From assembly GCF_020544405.1 (NCBI RefSeq), contig NZ_CP065410.1, positions 5,146,001 through 5,210,000 on the forward strand: a stretch of DNA of 64,000 nt. The letters are read 5' to 3'. The stretch is from Pseudomonas sp. IAC-BECa141 (lineage in GTDB: Bacteria; Pseudomonadota; Gammaproteobacteria; Pseudomonadales; Pseudomonadaceae). Numbering within the stretch: position 1 is the first letter of the stretch; each line of letters opens with the position of its first letter. Below are positions 9,983 through 19,781 of this stretch, in pieces. The notes beneath the pieces were generated by a model that had not been told where the DNA came from, did no database searches, and was given only the letters and a program-made list of their open reading frames with translations. Position numbers and translations under genes: made by a program.

Positions 9983-10466
9983 GCGGTTGGCCAACGCAGC
10001 CCTGTTCCAGATCGGCTGGCTGGCCTGCGTGCTCGGCGGTAACAGTTTGTGGTTGCTACTGGCGCTGATGGTACTGGTGGTTCATCTGCGCTGGATCAGC
10101 AGTTGGGCGGATGAAGGCCGGTTGATCCTCAGCGTGGTGATTATCGGCACGGCGGTGGACAGCGCGCTGCGCGGCCTCGGGGTTTTCGAGTTCAAGGATA
10201 TGTCGCCACTGATTCCGCTGTGGCTGATGTTGCTGTGGGCGTTGTTTGCCACGACGTTGCGTCATTGCCTGCAATGGAGCGCACGGCCGTGGTGGCTGGC
10301 CAGTCTGCTTGGCGCGGCAGGGGGCGCGCTGTCCTATGGCGCCGGCGGACGACTGGCCGGCGTGCAATTTCCTTTCGGTGAACTCCCCAGCCTGATTGGC
10401 ATCGCGCTGCTGTGGGCGTTGCTGTTTCCGCTGCTGCACCAATTGTCCCGGCGGCTGGCGCGCTGA
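9975..10466 (+). CDS. DUF2878 integral membrane protein
   Basis: A 163-residue hydrophobic protein with about five membrane-spanning segments (for example LACVLGGNSLWLLLALMVLV, LMLLWALFATTL and LIGIALLWALLFPLL). The pattern and gene context match DUF2878, a small inner-membrane family found at the end of photolyase/CFA clusters. It starts 8 bp inside the CFA-like gene and is the last clear member of the light-controlled operon. Function unknown. Confidence 0.75.
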   Translation: MLERLANAALFQIGWLACVLGGNSLWLLLALMVLVVHLRWISSWADEGRLILSVVIIGTAVDSALRGLGVFEFKDMSPLIPLWLMLLWALFATTLRHCLQWSARPWWLASLLGAAGGALSYGAGGRLAGVQFPFGELPSLIGIALLWALLFPLLHQLSRRLAR

Positions 10467-10518
10467 ACGCCTGTCAGGCCTTTCACACGGTCGCCGGTCA
10501 CTGCCGTACACTGGCGCC

Positions 10519-10824
10519 ATGAAAACCATTCCCCATCGGCAAATCGCCGAGCCCGAGGTCACCTGCTCGACCTGCGCAGCCTGCTGTTGTCAGCTCGAAG
10601 TGATGCTGATCACCGACACCGGCGTACCCGAGCGTTTTATCGATACCGACGATTGGGGTGGTGAAGTGATGCTGCGTCTGGACGACGGTTGGTGCGCGGC
10701 GCTGGATCGCGACACGATGATGTGTACGATCTACGAGAAGCGCCCGCTGATCTGCCGCGAGTTTGAAATGGGCGCGCCGGAATGCATCGATGAGCGCCAG
10801 GGTATTGCCACGGCGTATCGCTGA
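10519..10824 (+). CDS. YkgJ-type cysteine cluster protein
   Basis: A 101-residue protein whose cysteines are spaced like the UPF0153/YkgJ zinc- or iron-chelating family: TCSTCAACCCQ near the start, then DGWCAAL, MMCTIYEKRPLICREFE and a final PEC. The last parts match the family signature CxIYxxRPxxCRxF. The likely role is metal binding; no partner is known. It lies 52 bp after the DUF2878 gene and is followed at once by a terminator, so it could be the last gene of the light operon or a separate unit. Confidence 0.85.
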   Translation: MKTIPHRQIAEPEVTCSTCAACCCQLEVMLITDTGVPERFIDTDDWGGEVMLRLDDGWCAALDRDTMMCTIYEKRPLICREFEMGAPECIDERQGIATAYR

Positions 10825-10828
10825 TTAC

Positions 10829-10859
10829 AAAAAAAAGGAGCGCTGAGCGCTCCTTTTTT
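10829..10859. terminator. Bidirectional rho-independent terminator
   Basis: A perfect 7-bp GC-rich stem (GGAGCGC, 10837-10843, with GCGCTCC, 10847-10853) and a 3-nt loop is flanked by an A-run on the left and a T-run on the right. It can end both the YkgJ-type gene and the convergent pagL gene. Confidence 0.9.
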
Positions 10860-10880
10860 CCTGGGCTTAACTTTCGAGGT

Positions 10881-11399
10881 TTACAGCGGCATCGTGTAAT
10901 GCAGTGCGTAGCTTTCAACCCCGTCGTTGTCGCTGCTCAGACCGGCGTTGGAATAGTGCGTCGCACGGATCCCCACCTCATGCCCGCCATTGAAGCGCAG
11001 GCCGAAACCGATACGGTCCTCGAACTGGAAGGAACCGCCGAGCTTGTTGTCTTCGTACTCGGTGTTGGAAAACAGCGCCACGCCGATCCCCGCCTCGACA
11101 TACGGCTTGACCGATTGACCGGCGAACTCGTACACAAATACCGGCGAGAACGAAAGGCTGTTGTTGCTGGAGGTCTTGTCACCTTCCCAGTAGGTGTAGG
11201 CGCCACTCCAGTAACCGGTCAGACGACCGACGTCGCTTTGCAGCCAGCTTTTGTCCCAATCGAAATTCATACCCAGGCGATAAGTCATCGTCGAATCGCT
11301 GGTACCACCCACTGCAAACTCGACGCCAGCAGCTTGTGCGGTAAAACTTTGCCCCATCAGTGCAGCCGCAATCGCGGCCAAGCAGAATAGTCGCTTCAC
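10881..11399 (-). CDS. pagL: Lipid A 3-O-deacylase
   Basis: A 172-residue outer-membrane beta-barrel enzyme that removes the 3-position acyl chain from lipid A. A signal peptide ending near AQA (residues 1-23) is followed by alternating beta-strand sequence and a C-terminal aromatic-rich strand. The catalytic triad is visible in HYSNAGLSSDNDGVE: His148, Ser150 and Glu162 in precursor numbering, with the same spacing as His126/Ser128/Glu140 of P. aeruginosa PagL. It is transcribed alone and convergent to the photolyase block. GGAAG upstream serves as the ribosome binding site. Confidence 0.9.
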   Translation of the reverse strand: MKRLFCLAAIAAALMGQSFTAQAAGVEFAVGGTSDSTMTYRLGMNFDWDKSWLQSDVGRLTGYWSGAYTYWEGDKTSSNNSLSFSPVFVYEFAGQSVKPYVEAGIGVALFSNTEYEDNKLGGSFQFEDRIGFGLRFNGGHEVGIRATHYSNAGLSSDNDGVESYALHYTMPL

Positions 11400-11509
11400 G
11401 TTGAAACTTCCTTTTCGGAACGATCGTTTGGTTTTCTAGGTCACTCTGCGCTATAGAAATCTGCGCTTGGTCAGAAGTTCAGCTGACTTTTTAGATATTT
11501 CACATTTTT

Positions 11510-12301
11510 TTACAAGGTGAATTTTTCGACTTCGCCGGCGACCTGCCCCAACAGCACCAGCGTGCTGCGCAAAGACGCGGGGTCGGCGCTGGTCCAAAAT
11601 CTGACCGGCCGGTTCGGCCCTTCGGCGAGCAGGTCACGCTCGGCCAGCAACCGTTGCAATTGCCGCGCTACCGCCGCGCCCGTATCGATCAGGCTGATGC
11701 TCTCGGGGATCATCGACTTGAGCATCGGTTTGAGAAACGGATAGTGGGTGCAGCCCAGGATGATCGTGTCGCATCCGTTGGCGAGAAGTGGATCGACGTA
11801 GTGCTTGAGCAAGGCTCGTAACTGGGGACTGTGCAGATCGCCGCTTTCAATCAGCTCCACCAGTCCGGGGCACGGTTGAGTGATGACCCGCACATCCGTG
11901 GCGAAGCGGTCGAGCAGCGCCGCAAATTTCGCACTCTGCAAGGTGCCCGTGGTGGCGAGTACCCCCACCACCCCGCTGCGAGTGGCAGCAGCGGCCGGTT
12001 TGACCGCCGGCTCCATGCCGACAATCGGCCACTCGGGGAAATCCCGGCGCAGATCGGCGACGCCGGCCACGGTCGCAGTGTTGCAGGCGATCACCAGCGC
12101 CTTGGCGCCCTGCTCCCGGAAAAAACCGGCCATCACGCTGCAACGCTGGCGGATGAATTCAGGGGTTTTCTCGCCATAAGGAATATGGCCGCAGTCGCCG
12201 AGGTACAGCAGCGACTCATTCGGCAGCAGGTGCTGGATTTCCGCCAGCACCGATACACCACCGACGCCGGAATCGAATACGGCGATCGGCGCTTCACGCA
12301 T
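11510..12301 (-). CDS. murI: Glutamate racemase
   Basis: A 263-residue cytoplasmic enzyme converting L- to D-glutamate for peptidoglycan. The signature FDSGVGG is near the N terminus, and the two catalytic cysteines sit in [11 protein letters not shown] and [13 protein letters not shown] 12301 is chosen because the [12 protein letters not shown] start matches the family and overlaps the moeB stop by 8 bp. It is the last gene of the hemA-prfA-prmC-moeB-murI operon. Confidence 0.95.
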   Translation of the reverse strand: MREAPIAVFDSGVGGVSVLAEIQHLLPNESLLYLGDCGHIPYGEKTPEFIRQRCSVMAGFFREQGAKALVIACNTATVAGVADLRRDFPEWPIVGMEPAVKPAAAATRSGVVGVLATTGTLQSAKFAALLDRFATDVRVITQPCPGLVELIESGDLHSPQLRALLKHYVDPLLANGCDTIILGCTHYPFLKPMLKSMIPESISLIDTGAAVARQLQRLLAERDLLAEGPNRPVRFWTSADPASLRSTLVLLGQVAGEVEKFTL

Positions 12302-13049
12302 GCTGCGAACCACAGACGCTGCAACCGGGATCGCGCTTGACCCGCAGTTCACGGAAACGCGAGCCCAATGCATCGATCAACAGCAGACGGCCCACCAGCG
12401 GCTCACCGAACCCCGCCAGCAACTTCAAGGCTTCCAGCGCTTGCAGGCTGCCGACCAGACCCACCAGCGGCCCGACCACTCCGGCTTCGCTGCAAGTCAG
12501 TTCGGCTTCGCTGCCGTGACCGTACAGGCAGTGGTAGCACGGGCTATCGGCGCGACGTGGATCGAACACCGAAAGCTGTCCTTCGAGGCGAATCGCCGCG
12601 CCGCTGACCAAAGGCCTGCGCGCGGCCACGCAGGCGGCATTGACCGCTTCGCGGGTGGAGAAGTTGTCCGAGCAGTCGAGCACCAAGTCCACCGCCGCCA
12701 CGGCTGCGGCGAGGCAATCCTCGTCCAGCGCCTGGCGATGGGGCACCAGTTTGATTTCGGGATTGATCGCGCTCAGGCGCTTGAGCGCCGAGTCGACCTT
12801 GGTCATACCGACGCTGTCGGTGTCGTGGATGATCTGGCGTTGCAGATTGGTCAGATCGACCGTGTCGAAATCCGCCAGGTGCAACTCACCGACACCCGCC
12901 GCCGCCAGATACAAGGCAACCGGCGCACCGAGACCACCGAGGCCGACAATCAACACCCGACTGTCCTTGAGCTTCAACTGACCATCGATGTCGATGTGTT
13001 GCAGCAGGATCTGCCGACTGTAGCGCAACAATTCCTGATCATTCAGCAC
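12294..13049 (-). CDS. moeB: MoeB/ThiF-type adenylyltransferase
   Basis: A 251-residue E1-like enzyme that adenylates the C-terminal glycine of MoaD (molybdopterin synthase small subunit) or a similar carrier. The ATP-binding loop [18 protein letters not shown], the LQRQIIHD motif and DCSDNFSTR are all present. Zinc-binding cysteine pairs appear as CYHC and CSVC. Overlap with murI downstream and prmC upstream indicates one transcript. The moeB name follows the conserved Pseudomonas order; ThiF-like use cannot be excluded from sequence. Confidence 0.88.
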   Translation of the reverse strand: MLNDQELLRYSRQILLQHIDIDGQLKLKDSRVLIVGLGGLGAPVALYLAAAGVGELHLADFDTVDLTNLQRQIIHDTDSVGMTKVDSALKRLSAINPEIKLVPHRQALDEDCLAAAVAAVDLVLDCSDNFSTREAVNAACVAARRPLVSGAAIRLEGQLSVFDPRRADSPCYHCLYGHGSEAELTCSEAGVVGPLVGLVGSLQALEALKLLAGFGEPLVGRLLLIDALGSRFRELRVKRDPGCSVCGSQHA

Positions 13050-13873
13050 GGCAGACGCCCCAGGCTGATCCGTTGATGGCCGCCCAGATCGGTGCGGCTG
13101 TGGACTTCTTCGAAACCTTGGGTCAGCAGCAGATCGCGCACGGCTTCGGCTTGATCATAGCCGTGTTCGAGCATCAGCCAGCCACCGGCCTCCAGATGGG
13201 CTGGCGCCTGGGCGATGATCAGACGCAGATCGTCGAGCCCGTCGACGCCGGCCACCAAGGCGCTTTCCGGTTCGAAACGCACGTCGCCTTCCACCAGATG
13301 CGGATCGGCGGCGCGGATGTACGGCGGATTGCTGATGATCAACTCGAAACGCTTGCCTTCGAGGGCACTGAACCAGTGACTGCTCAGTACCGTCGCGTTG
13401 TTCAGGTGCAGGCGCTGGCGATTGCGCTCGGCGAGGGCCACGGCTTCCAGCACCCGATCCACGGCGGCGACCTGCCACGCCGGGCGCTCGCTGGCCAAGG
13501 CCAGGGCAATCGCCCCGCTGCCGGTGCCCAGATCGAGCACTTTGGCCGGGGTTGCCGGCAGCAGTTCCAGCGCGGCTTCCACCAGCAGTTCGGTGTCCGG
13601 GCGCGGGATCAGCGTGTGCGGGGCGACTTCCAGATCGAGCTTCCAGAAACCCTGCTGGCCCAGAATATAAGCCACCGGCTCACCACTGCGACGACGTTGC
13701 AGGTACTCGGCGAAGACCAGTGCGGCTTCGCTGGGCACGATGCGCTCGGGCCAGGTGTGAAGAAAACTGCGCGACTTGCCCAGCGCGGCGGCCAGAAGCA
13801 GTTCGGCGTCCAGACGCGCGGTGGGCGAATCCGGCAGTTCGGCGGCGCGCAACAGGCTGGCGATGATGGTCAT
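13043..13873 (-). CDS. prmC: Release factor glutamine methyltransferase
   Basis: A 276-residue SAM-dependent enzyme that N5-methylates the glutamine of the GGQ motif of release factors. VLDLGTGSGAIALALA is the SAM-binding motif and LIISNPPYI is the substrate-glutamine NPPY motif. It starts immediately after the prfA stop codon with no gap, so enzyme and substrate are made together. The frame overlaps moeB by 7 bp. Confidence 0.95.
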   Translation of the reverse strand: MTIIASLLRAAELPDSPTARLDAELLLAAALGKSRSFLHTWPERIVPSEAALVFAEYLQRRRSGEPVAYILGQQGFWKLDLEVAPHTLIPRPDTELLVEAALELLPATPAKVLDLGTGSGAIALALASERPAWQVAAVDRVLEAVALAERNRQRLHLNNATVLSSHWFSALEGKRFELIISNPPYIRAADPHLVEGDVRFEPESALVAGVDGLDDLRLIIAQAPAHLEAGGWLMLEHGYDQAEAVRDLLLTQGFEEVHSRTDLGGHQRISLGRLPC

Positions 13874-14956
13874 TTACTCACCTATCGCTGCGAGCTGGTC
13901 GGCCTGGTATTCGGCCAGCAACGGCTCAATCACTGCTTCGACGCCACCGGCGAGGATTTCGTCGAGGGAATACAGGGTCAGGTTGACGCGATGGTCGGTC
14001 ACCCGGCCCTGGGCAAAGTTGTAGGTGCGGATACGCTCGGAGCGGTCACCGGAACCCACCAGCAATTTACGTTCGCTGGCGATGGCGTTGGCCGCCGCAG
14101 CGGTCTGCTGGTCGTTGAGCTTGGCCGACAGCCAGGCCATCGCCCGAGCACGGTTCTTGTGCTGGGAACGTTCTTCCTGGCACTCGACCACAATGCCGGT
14201 CGGCAAGTGAGTGATGCGGATCGCCGAGTCGGTCTTGTTGACGTGCTGACCACCGGCCCCGGAGGAACGGTAAGTGTCGACGCGCAAGTCCGCCGGGTTG
14301 ATCTCGATCGCTTCCTGCTCGTCCGGCTCAGGCAGCACCGCCACGGTGCAGGCCGAGGTGTGGATCCGGCCCTGGGATTCGGTGGCCGGCACGCGCTGTA
14401 CGCGGTGAGCGCCGGACTCGAACTTCAGCTTGCCGTAGACGTTGTCGCCCTCGACCCGGGCAATGACTTCTTTATAGCCGCCATGTTCGCCTTCGTTTTC
14501 CGAGAGAATTTCCACGCGCCAGCCACGTCGTTCGGCGTAACGCGAGTACATGCGGAACAGGTCGCCGGAGAAGATCGCCGCCTCGTCGCCACCGGTGCCG
14601 GCGCGGATTTCGAGGAACACGTTGCGCCCGTCGTTGGGATCCTTGGGCAGCAGCATGCGTTGCAGGTCGGATTCCAGCGTAATCAACAGTTCCTTGGCTT
14701 CGCGGACTTCTTCCACGGCCATTTCACGCATGTCCGGGTCGCTGTCCTTGAGCAGCGCCTGCGCGCCTTCAAGATCGCTTTGTACGCTGAGCAGCTTTTT
14801 ATAGGCTTCGACCACCGGCTCGACTTCGGCGTATTCCTTGGAATAGGCGCGGAATTTGGCCTGGTCGGAAATGACTTCGGCGTCGCCGAGCAGCGCGGTC
14901 AGTTCCTCGAAACGGTCCTGGAGGATGTCCAGCTTATTGAGCAGTGACGCTTTCAT
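13874..14956 (-). CDS. prfA: Peptide chain release factor 1
   Basis: A 360-residue RF1. The GGQ catalytic motif is in [15 protein letters not shown] near residue 235, and the stop-codon-reading tripeptide PAT is in [10 protein letters not shown], which distinguishes RF1 (UAA/UAG) from RF2 (SPF). Length is normal. It overlaps hemA by 4 bp and abuts prmC, the common hemA-prfA-prmC arrangement. Confidence 0.97.
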   Translation of the reverse strand: MKASLLNKLDILQDRFEELTALLGDAEVISDQAKFRAYSKEYAEVEPVVEAYKKLLSVQSDLEGAQALLKDSDPDMREMAVEEVREAKELLITLESDLQRMLLPKDPNDGRNVFLEIRAGTGGDEAAIFSGDLFRMYSRYAERRGWRVEILSENEGEHGGYKEVIARVEGDNVYGKLKFESGAHRVQRVPATESQGRIHTSACTVAVLPEPDEQEAIEINPADLRVDTYRSSGAGGQHVNKTDSAIRITHLPTGIVVECQEERSQHKNRARAMAWLSAKLNDQQTAAAANAIASERKLLVGSGDRSERIRTYNFAQGRVTDHRVNLTLYSLDEILAGGVEAVIEPLLAEYQADQLAAIGE

Positions 14957-16239
14957 TGCGGTTTTTTATCCGAAAAGCTATCCGGTGAGCCCTCGAGGGC
15001 AAAGAGTTCCTGAGCCATGGCCAGCGCATCGAGGCGGCCTTCGGCAGAAAGCTTTTTCAACTGTACGCTCGGGGCGTGCAGGAGTTTGTTGGTCAGGCCA
15101 CGGGCCAATTGCCCGAGCACGTCTTCAGCGTTGCCGCCGTTGGCCAGCAGGCGCAGGGCCTTTTGCAGCTCCTCGTCGCGCAGGCGTTCGCTCTGTTGAC
15201 GATAGGCCTTGAGCACATCGACCGCTGCCAGCTCGCGCAGACGCACCATGAAGTCGTCGGCACCGACCGAGACCATCTCCTCGGCGGCCTGGGCTGCACC
15301 CTGACGGCTCTTGAGGTTTTCGGCGACCACTTCGTGCAGATCGTCGACGCTATAGAGGTAAACGTCGTCGAGCTCGCCGACTTCTGGCTCGATGTCACGG
15401 GGAACGGCGATGTCGACCATGAAGATCGGCTTGTGCTTGCGCAGCTTCAGCGCGCTTTCCACAGCGCCTTTACCGAGGATCGGCAACTGACTGGCGGTAG
15501 AACTGATCACGATGTCGCTGCGCACCAGTTCGGCCGGGATGTCCGAGAGCAACACCGCGTGGGCACCGAACTGCTCGGCCAGCAGGCTGGCGCGTTCCAG
15601 CGTCCGGTTGGCGACCACGATGCGCTTGACCCCGAGGTCATGCAGATGGCGGGCGACCAGGGTGATGGTCTCGCCGGCGCCGATCAGCAGGGCCTGGCTG
15701 CGCTGCAGGTCGCTGAAAATCTGTTTGGCCAGGCTGACCGCGGCGAACGCCACGGACACCGGGTTTTCGCCGATGGCGGTGTCGGTACGCACTTGCTTGG
15801 CGGCATTGAAGGTCGCCTGGAACAGACGCCCGAGCAGCGGCCCGATGGTGCCGGCCTCGCGGGCCACGGCGTAGGCCGATTTCATCTGGCCGAGAATCTG
15901 CGGTTCGCCCAGCACCAGCGAGTCGAGCCCGGAGGCGACGCGCATCATGTGACGAACTGCCGCATCATCTTCGTGCACATAAGCACTCGCGCGCAGCTCA
16001 TCGAGGCTTAAATGGTGATAGTCGGCCAGCCAGCGCAGCACGATATCGGCCGAAAGCTGATCCTGTTCTATATACAGCTCGCTGCGATTGCAGGTGGAGA
16101 GGATCGCAGCTTCGCGGCTGTCGGTGAGTCGGCAGAGCTGCTGCAAGGCCTCCACCAGCTGCTCAGGGGTAAAGGCCACGCGCTCGCGGACGTCTACTGA
16201 AGCAGTCTTGTGGTTGATACCGAGTGCAAGGAAGGCCAT
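14953..16239 (-). CDS. hemA: Glutamyl-tRNA reductase
   Basis: A 428-residue NADPH-dependent enzyme making glutamate-1-semialdehyde, the first committed step of C5-pathway tetrapyrrole synthesis. The N terminus [19 protein letters not shown] and the active-site cysteine in STCNRSELY (about residue 50) are diagnostic; the NADPH domain has LLIGAGETI. It is the first gene of the operon and is divergent from the TPR lipoprotein gene, with a 182-bp shared upstream region. Confidence 0.96.
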   Translation of the reverse strand: MAFLALGINHKTASVDVRERVAFTPEQLVEALQQLCRLTDSREAAILSTCNRSELYIEQDQLSADIVLRWLADYHHLSLDELRASAYVHEDDAAVRHMMRVASGLDSLVLGEPQILGQMKSAYAVAREAGTIGPLLGRLFQATFNAAKQVRTDTAIGENPVSVAFAAVSLAKQIFSDLQRSQALLIGAGETITLVARHLHDLGVKRIVVANRTLERASLLAEQFGAHAVLLSDIPAELVRSDIVISSTASQLPILGKGAVESALKLRKHKPIFMVDIAVPRDIEPEVGELDDVYLYSVDDLHEVVAENLKSRQGAAQAAEEMVSVGADDFMVRLRELAAVDVLKAYRQQSERLRDEELQKALRLLANGGNAEDVLGQLARGLTNKLLHAPSVQLKKLSAEGRLDALAMAQELFALEGSPDSFSDKKPQ

Positions 16240-16421
16240 TCAAGGTCGCTGATGGTGACGTGAAGCCGGCAATTGTCCTACTTCGTCAGATTCAGAACAA
16301 CTACCGCTGACTATTGTCCCAATTGTCGGCCCCTGTAATGGCCACAATCGAGACTCGGTTATGTTTGGCCGAAGGCTTGTGTCATGATGATCCGACCGCA
16401 GGTTAGTCGTCCTCTTCCTAT

Positions 16422-18146
16422 ATGAATAGATCTTCCGCGTTGCTCCTCGCTTTTGTCTTCCTCAGCGGCTGCCAGGCCTTGGCCCCCGTTTCGCAGGACG
16501 GTGCCTCACCGGTCGAAGACACCACGCCGGCTCCTGAAAAGCCCAAGGTTTACAGCTCGTTCAGCCAGGAAACGGTGTTCAGCCTGCTGACTGCCGAACT
16601 CGCCGGCCAGCGCAATCGTTTCGACATTGCCCTGGACAACTACGTGACCCAGGCCATCAACACCCAGGATCCAGGCGTTTCCGAGCGCGCGTTCCGCATC
16701 GCCGAGTACCTGGGCGCCGACCAGCCGGCCCTCGATACGGCGCTGATCTGGGCGAAAAACGCCCCGGACGACCTCGAAGCGCAACGCGCAGCCGCCGTGC
16801 AACTGGCCCGCGCCGGGCGCTATGACGACTCGATGGTCTATATGGAGAAAGTCCTGCAGGGCAAGGGCGACACCCATTTCGACTTCCTCGCGCTGTCGGC
16901 TGCCGACACCGATCAGGAAACCCGCAACGGCCTGATGAAAAGTTTCGACCGCCTGTTGCAGCGTCACCCGAACAACAATCAGCTGATTTTCGGCAAGGCC
17001 CTGCTGATGCAGCAGGACGGCGACACCCAAGGCGCGCTGACCCTGCTCGAAGACAATCCGCCGGAAGACGGCGAGATCGCCCCGATCCTGCTGCGCGCAC
17101 GCCTGTTGCAAGGGCTCAACCGCGGCGACGAAGCGCTGCCACTGCTGCAAAAGAGCATCAAGAAGTATCCGGACGACAAGCGCCTGCGCCTGACCTACGC
17201 ACGGATGCTGGTGGAACAGGACCGGATGGACGACGCCAAGGTCGAGTTCTCCACCCTGGTTCAGCAATACCCGGAAGACGACGAACTGCGTTACTCGCTG
17301 GCGCTGGTCTGCCTGGAAGCCAAGGCCTGGGACGAGGCCAAGGGTTATCTGGAAGACCTGATCGCCCGGGAAAGTCATGTCGATTCGGCGCACCTGAACC
17401 TGGGGCGCATCGCCGAAGAACGCAACGACCCGCAAGGCGCGCTCATCGAGTACGCCCAGGTTGGCCCCGGCAATGACTATCTGCCGGCGCAATTGCGTCA
17501 GGCCGATATTCTGATGAACAACGGCAAGACCGCCGAAGCCCAGAGCAAGCTGGCCGCCGAGCGTGACGAGCAGCCGGATTACGCAATCCAGCTGTATCTG
17601 ATCGAAGCCGAAACCCTGTCCGCCAACAATCAGGGCGACAAGGCCTGGAAAGTCCTGCAACAAGCGTTGCAGCAGTACCCGGACGATCTGAATCTGCTTT
17701 ACACCCGCGCGATGCAGGCGGAAAAACGCAATGACCTGGCGCAGATGGAAAAAGACCTGCGCCTGATCATCAAGCGAGATCCGGACAACGCCATGGCCCT
17801 CAACGCCCTCGGCTACACCCTGTCCGACCGCACCACCCGCTACGCTGAAGCCAAGGCGCTGATCGAGCAGGCCCACCAGATCAACCCGGAAGACCCGGCG
17901 GTGCTCGACAGCCTCGGCTGGGTGAACTTCCGCATGGGCAATCTGGAAGACGCCGAGAAATACCTGCGTCAGGCCCTCGAGCGCTTCCCCGATCACGAAG
18001 TCGCCGCGCACCTGGGCGAAGTGCTGTGGACCAAGGGCAAGCAGCGCGAAGCGAAACAAATCTGGGGCAAGTTCCTCAAGGACCAGCCTGACAGCACCAT
18101 CCTGCGCAGCACCATCAAGCGCCTGACCGGATCCGAGACTCTTTAA
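16422..18146 (+). CDS. Tetratricopeptide-repeat lipoprotein (PA4667-like)
   Basis: A 574-residue protein with a lipoprotein signal MNRSSALLLAFVFLSGCQ (lipobox LSGC, Cys at about 17), followed by many TPR repeats over the rest of the chain, such as NAMALNALGYTLSD and EDPAVLDSLGWVNFRMGN. It is the homologue of the P. aeruginosa TPR protein encoded between hemA and lolB. It is probably outer-membrane anchored and acts as a protein-protein scaffold; its partners are unknown. It is followed 3 bp later by lolB, so co-transcription with outer-membrane lipoprotein sorting is likely. Confidence 0.88.
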   Translation: MNRSSALLLAFVFLSGCQALAPVSQDGASPVEDTTPAPEKPKVYSSFSQETVFSLLTAELAGQRNRFDIALDNYVTQAINTQDPGVSERAFRIAEYLGADQPALDTALIWAKNAPDDLEAQRAAAVQLARAGRYDDSMVYMEKVLQGKGDTHFDFLALSAADTDQETRNGLMKSFDRLLQRHPNNNQLIFGKALLMQQDGDTQGALTLLEDNPPEDGEIAPILLRARLLQGLNRGDEALPLLQKSIKKYPDDKRLRLTYARMLVEQDRMDDAKVEFSTLVQQYPEDDELRYSLALVCLEAKAWDEAKGYLEDLIARESHVDSAHLNLGRIAEERNDPQGALIEYAQVGPGNDYLPAQLRQADILMNNGKTAEAQSKLAAERDEQPDYAIQLYLIEAETLSANNQGDKAWKVLQQALQQYPDDLNLLYTRAMQAEKRNDLAQMEKDLRLIIKRDPDNAMALNALGYTLSDRTTRYAEAKALIEQAHQINPEDPAVLDSLGWVNFRMGNLEDAEKYLRQALERFPDHEVAAHLGEVLWTKGKQREAKQIWGKFLKDQPDSTILRSTIKRLTGSETL

Positions 18147-18149
18147 CTC

Positions 18150-18767
18150 ATGTTTTTGCGCCACGTCATAGTTTTCAGCTTCATCGCCCTGCTCGCCGGT
18201 TGCGCGGGCTTCGGCGCCCGTGAATCGGTCGAAGGCCACGGCAATCCTGGCCAATGGCGCGAGCACAAACAGCAATTGACCGGCCTTGATGGCTGGCAGA
18301 TCGACGGCAAGATCGGCATCCGCGCCCCGAAAGATTCGGGCAGCGGCACGCTGTTCTGGCTGCAACGTCAGGATTACTACGACATCCGTCTGTCCGGCCC
18401 GCTGGGTCGTGGCGCGGCGCGTTTGACCGGCCGTCCGGGCGCGGTGTCGCTGGAAGTGGCGAATCAGGGCCGTTATGAAGCGCCGACACCGGAAGCGCTG
18501 GTCGAGGAACAACTGGGCTGGAAACTGCCGGTCTCGCATCTGGCCTGGTGGGTTCGCGGCCTCCCGGCACCGGACAGCAAAAGCCGCCTGACCCTGGACG
18601 GAAACAGTCGTCTGGCCAATCTGGATCAGGATGGCTGGCAGGTCCAATACCTCAGCTATGCCGAACAGAACGGTTACTGGCTGCCCGAGCGGATCAAGCT
18701 GCACGGCGCCGATCTGGACGTGACGCTGGTCATCAAGACCTGGCAACCGCGCAAGTTGGGGCAATAA
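18150..18767 (+). CDS. lolB: Outer-membrane lipoprotein receptor LolB
   Basis: A 205-residue lipoprotein that takes lipoproteins from LolA and inserts them into the outer membrane. The signal [20 protein letters not shown] has a lipobox LAGC with Cys near residue 18. Conserved LolB stretches are [31 protein letters not shown] and the W-rich [12 protein letters not shown]. It sits between the TPR gene and ispE, the standard gammaproteobacterial position. Confidence 0.93.
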   Translation: MFLRHVIVFSFIALLAGCAGFGARESVEGHGNPGQWREHKQQLTGLDGWQIDGKIGIRAPKDSGSGTLFWLQRQDYYDIRLSGPLGRGAARLTGRPGAVSLEVANQGRYEAPTPEALVEEQLGWKLPVSHLAWWVRGLPAPDSKSRLTLDGNSRLANLDQDGWQVQYLSYAEQNGYWLPERIKLHGADLDVTLVIKTWQPRKLGQ

Positions 18768-18770
18768 CGC

Positions 18771-19622
18771 ATGACCGCTCCACGCCTCACTTTGCCATCG
18801 CCAGCCAAACTCAACCTGATGCTGCACATCCTCGGTCGCCGTGAAGACGGTTATCACGAGTTGCAGACGCTTTTTCAATTTCTCGACTACGGCGACGAAA
18901 TCACCTTCGCCGTGCGTGACGATGGCGTGATTCGCCTGCACACCGAATTCGAGGGTGTTCCCCACGACAGCAACCTGATCGTGCGCGCGGCGAAAAAACT
19001 TCAGGAGCAATCCGGCTGCTCGCTCGGCATCGATATCTGGATCGACAAGATCCTGCCGATGGGCGGCGGCATCGGTGGCGGCAGCTCGAACGCGGCCACC
19101 ACCCTGCTCGGGCTCAATCATTTGTGGCAATTGGGCTGGGATGAGGATCGCCTGGCTGCACTGGGCCTGACGCTGGGCGCCGACGTGCCGGTGTTCGTGC
19201 GTGGCCATGCGGCTTTTGCCGAAGGTGTTGGCGAGAAACTGACCCCGGTCGAGCCTGCCGAACCGTGGTACGTTGTACTCGTTCCGCAAGTCTCTGTTAG
19301 TACGGCAGAAATTTTTTCAGATCCATTGTTGACACGTAACACGCCGCCCATTAAAGTGCGCCCCGTTCCCGAGGGAAACAGTCGAAATGACTGCTTGCCG
19401 GTGGTCGCAAGGCGTTATCCAGAAGTACGTAACGCATTGAATTTGCTAGGTAATTTTACTGAAGCAAAACTCACCGGAACTGGAAGTTGTGTGTTTGGGG
19501 GCTTCCCAAGCAAAGCTGAAGCTGATAAAGTCTCGGCCCTTCTGACAGAGACCCTTACAGGGTTTGTAGCAAAAGGAAGCAACGTTTCGATGTTGCATCG
19601 CAAGCTGCAAAGTCTGCTCTAA
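18771..19622 (+). CDS. ispE: 4-(cytidine 5'-diphospho)-2-C-methyl-D-erythritol kinase
   Basis: A 283-residue GHMP kinase of the MEP isoprenoid pathway. [22 protein letters not shown] contains the substrate-binding start, and the ATP loop is [17 protein letters not shown]. Codon use becomes richer in A/T over about 19280-19560 than in neighbouring genes, although the frame and motifs are intact. It is followed by tRNA-Gln and prs. Confidence 0.95.
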   Translation: MTAPRLTLPSPAKLNLMLHILGRREDGYHELQTLFQFLDYGDEITFAVRDDGVIRLHTEFEGVPHDSNLIVRAAKKLQEQSGCSLGIDIWIDKILPMGGGIGGGSSNAATTLLGLNHLWQLGWDEDRLAALGLTLGADVPVFVRGHAAFAEGVGEKLTPVEPAEPWYVVLVPQVSVSTAEIFSDPLLTRNTPPIKVRPVPEGNSRNDCLPVVARRYPEVRNALNLLGNFTEAKLTGTGSCVFGGFPSKAEADKVSALLTETLTGFVAKGSNVSMLHRKLQSLL

Positions 19623-19659
19623 AGGAACCAAGTGCCCGGCACTTGCAAGCAACAGATAC

Positions 19660-19734
19660 AGGGGCGTCGCCAAGCGGTAAGGCAGCAGGTTTTGATCCTG
19701 CCATGCGTTGGTTCGAATCCAGCCGCCCCTGCCA
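19660..19734 (+). tRNA. tRNA-Gln (anticodon TTG)
   Basis: A 75-nt cloverleaf: acceptor AGGGGCG pairs with CGCCCCT, the anticodon stem GCAGG/CCTGC encloses the loop TTTTGAT with TTG at positions 34-36, the T-loop is TTCGAAT, and CCA is encoded. It lies between ispE and prs, as in other pseudomonads. Confidence 0.97.
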
Positions 19735-19781
19735 TTTTCCTATACTCATCCAGGTATACCCTCAGCCTTCAGGTACTGCGC

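Noticed and set aside
13073..14947. A plus-strand frame of 624 codons opposite prmC and prfA
   Set aside because: Both genes on the minus strand have clear catalytic motifs; the opposite frame is low-complexity shadow sequence.
16506..19289. A minus-strand frame of 927 codons opposite the TPR gene, lolB and ispE
   Set aside because: It crosses three well-supported genes on the other strand and shows no domain of its own.
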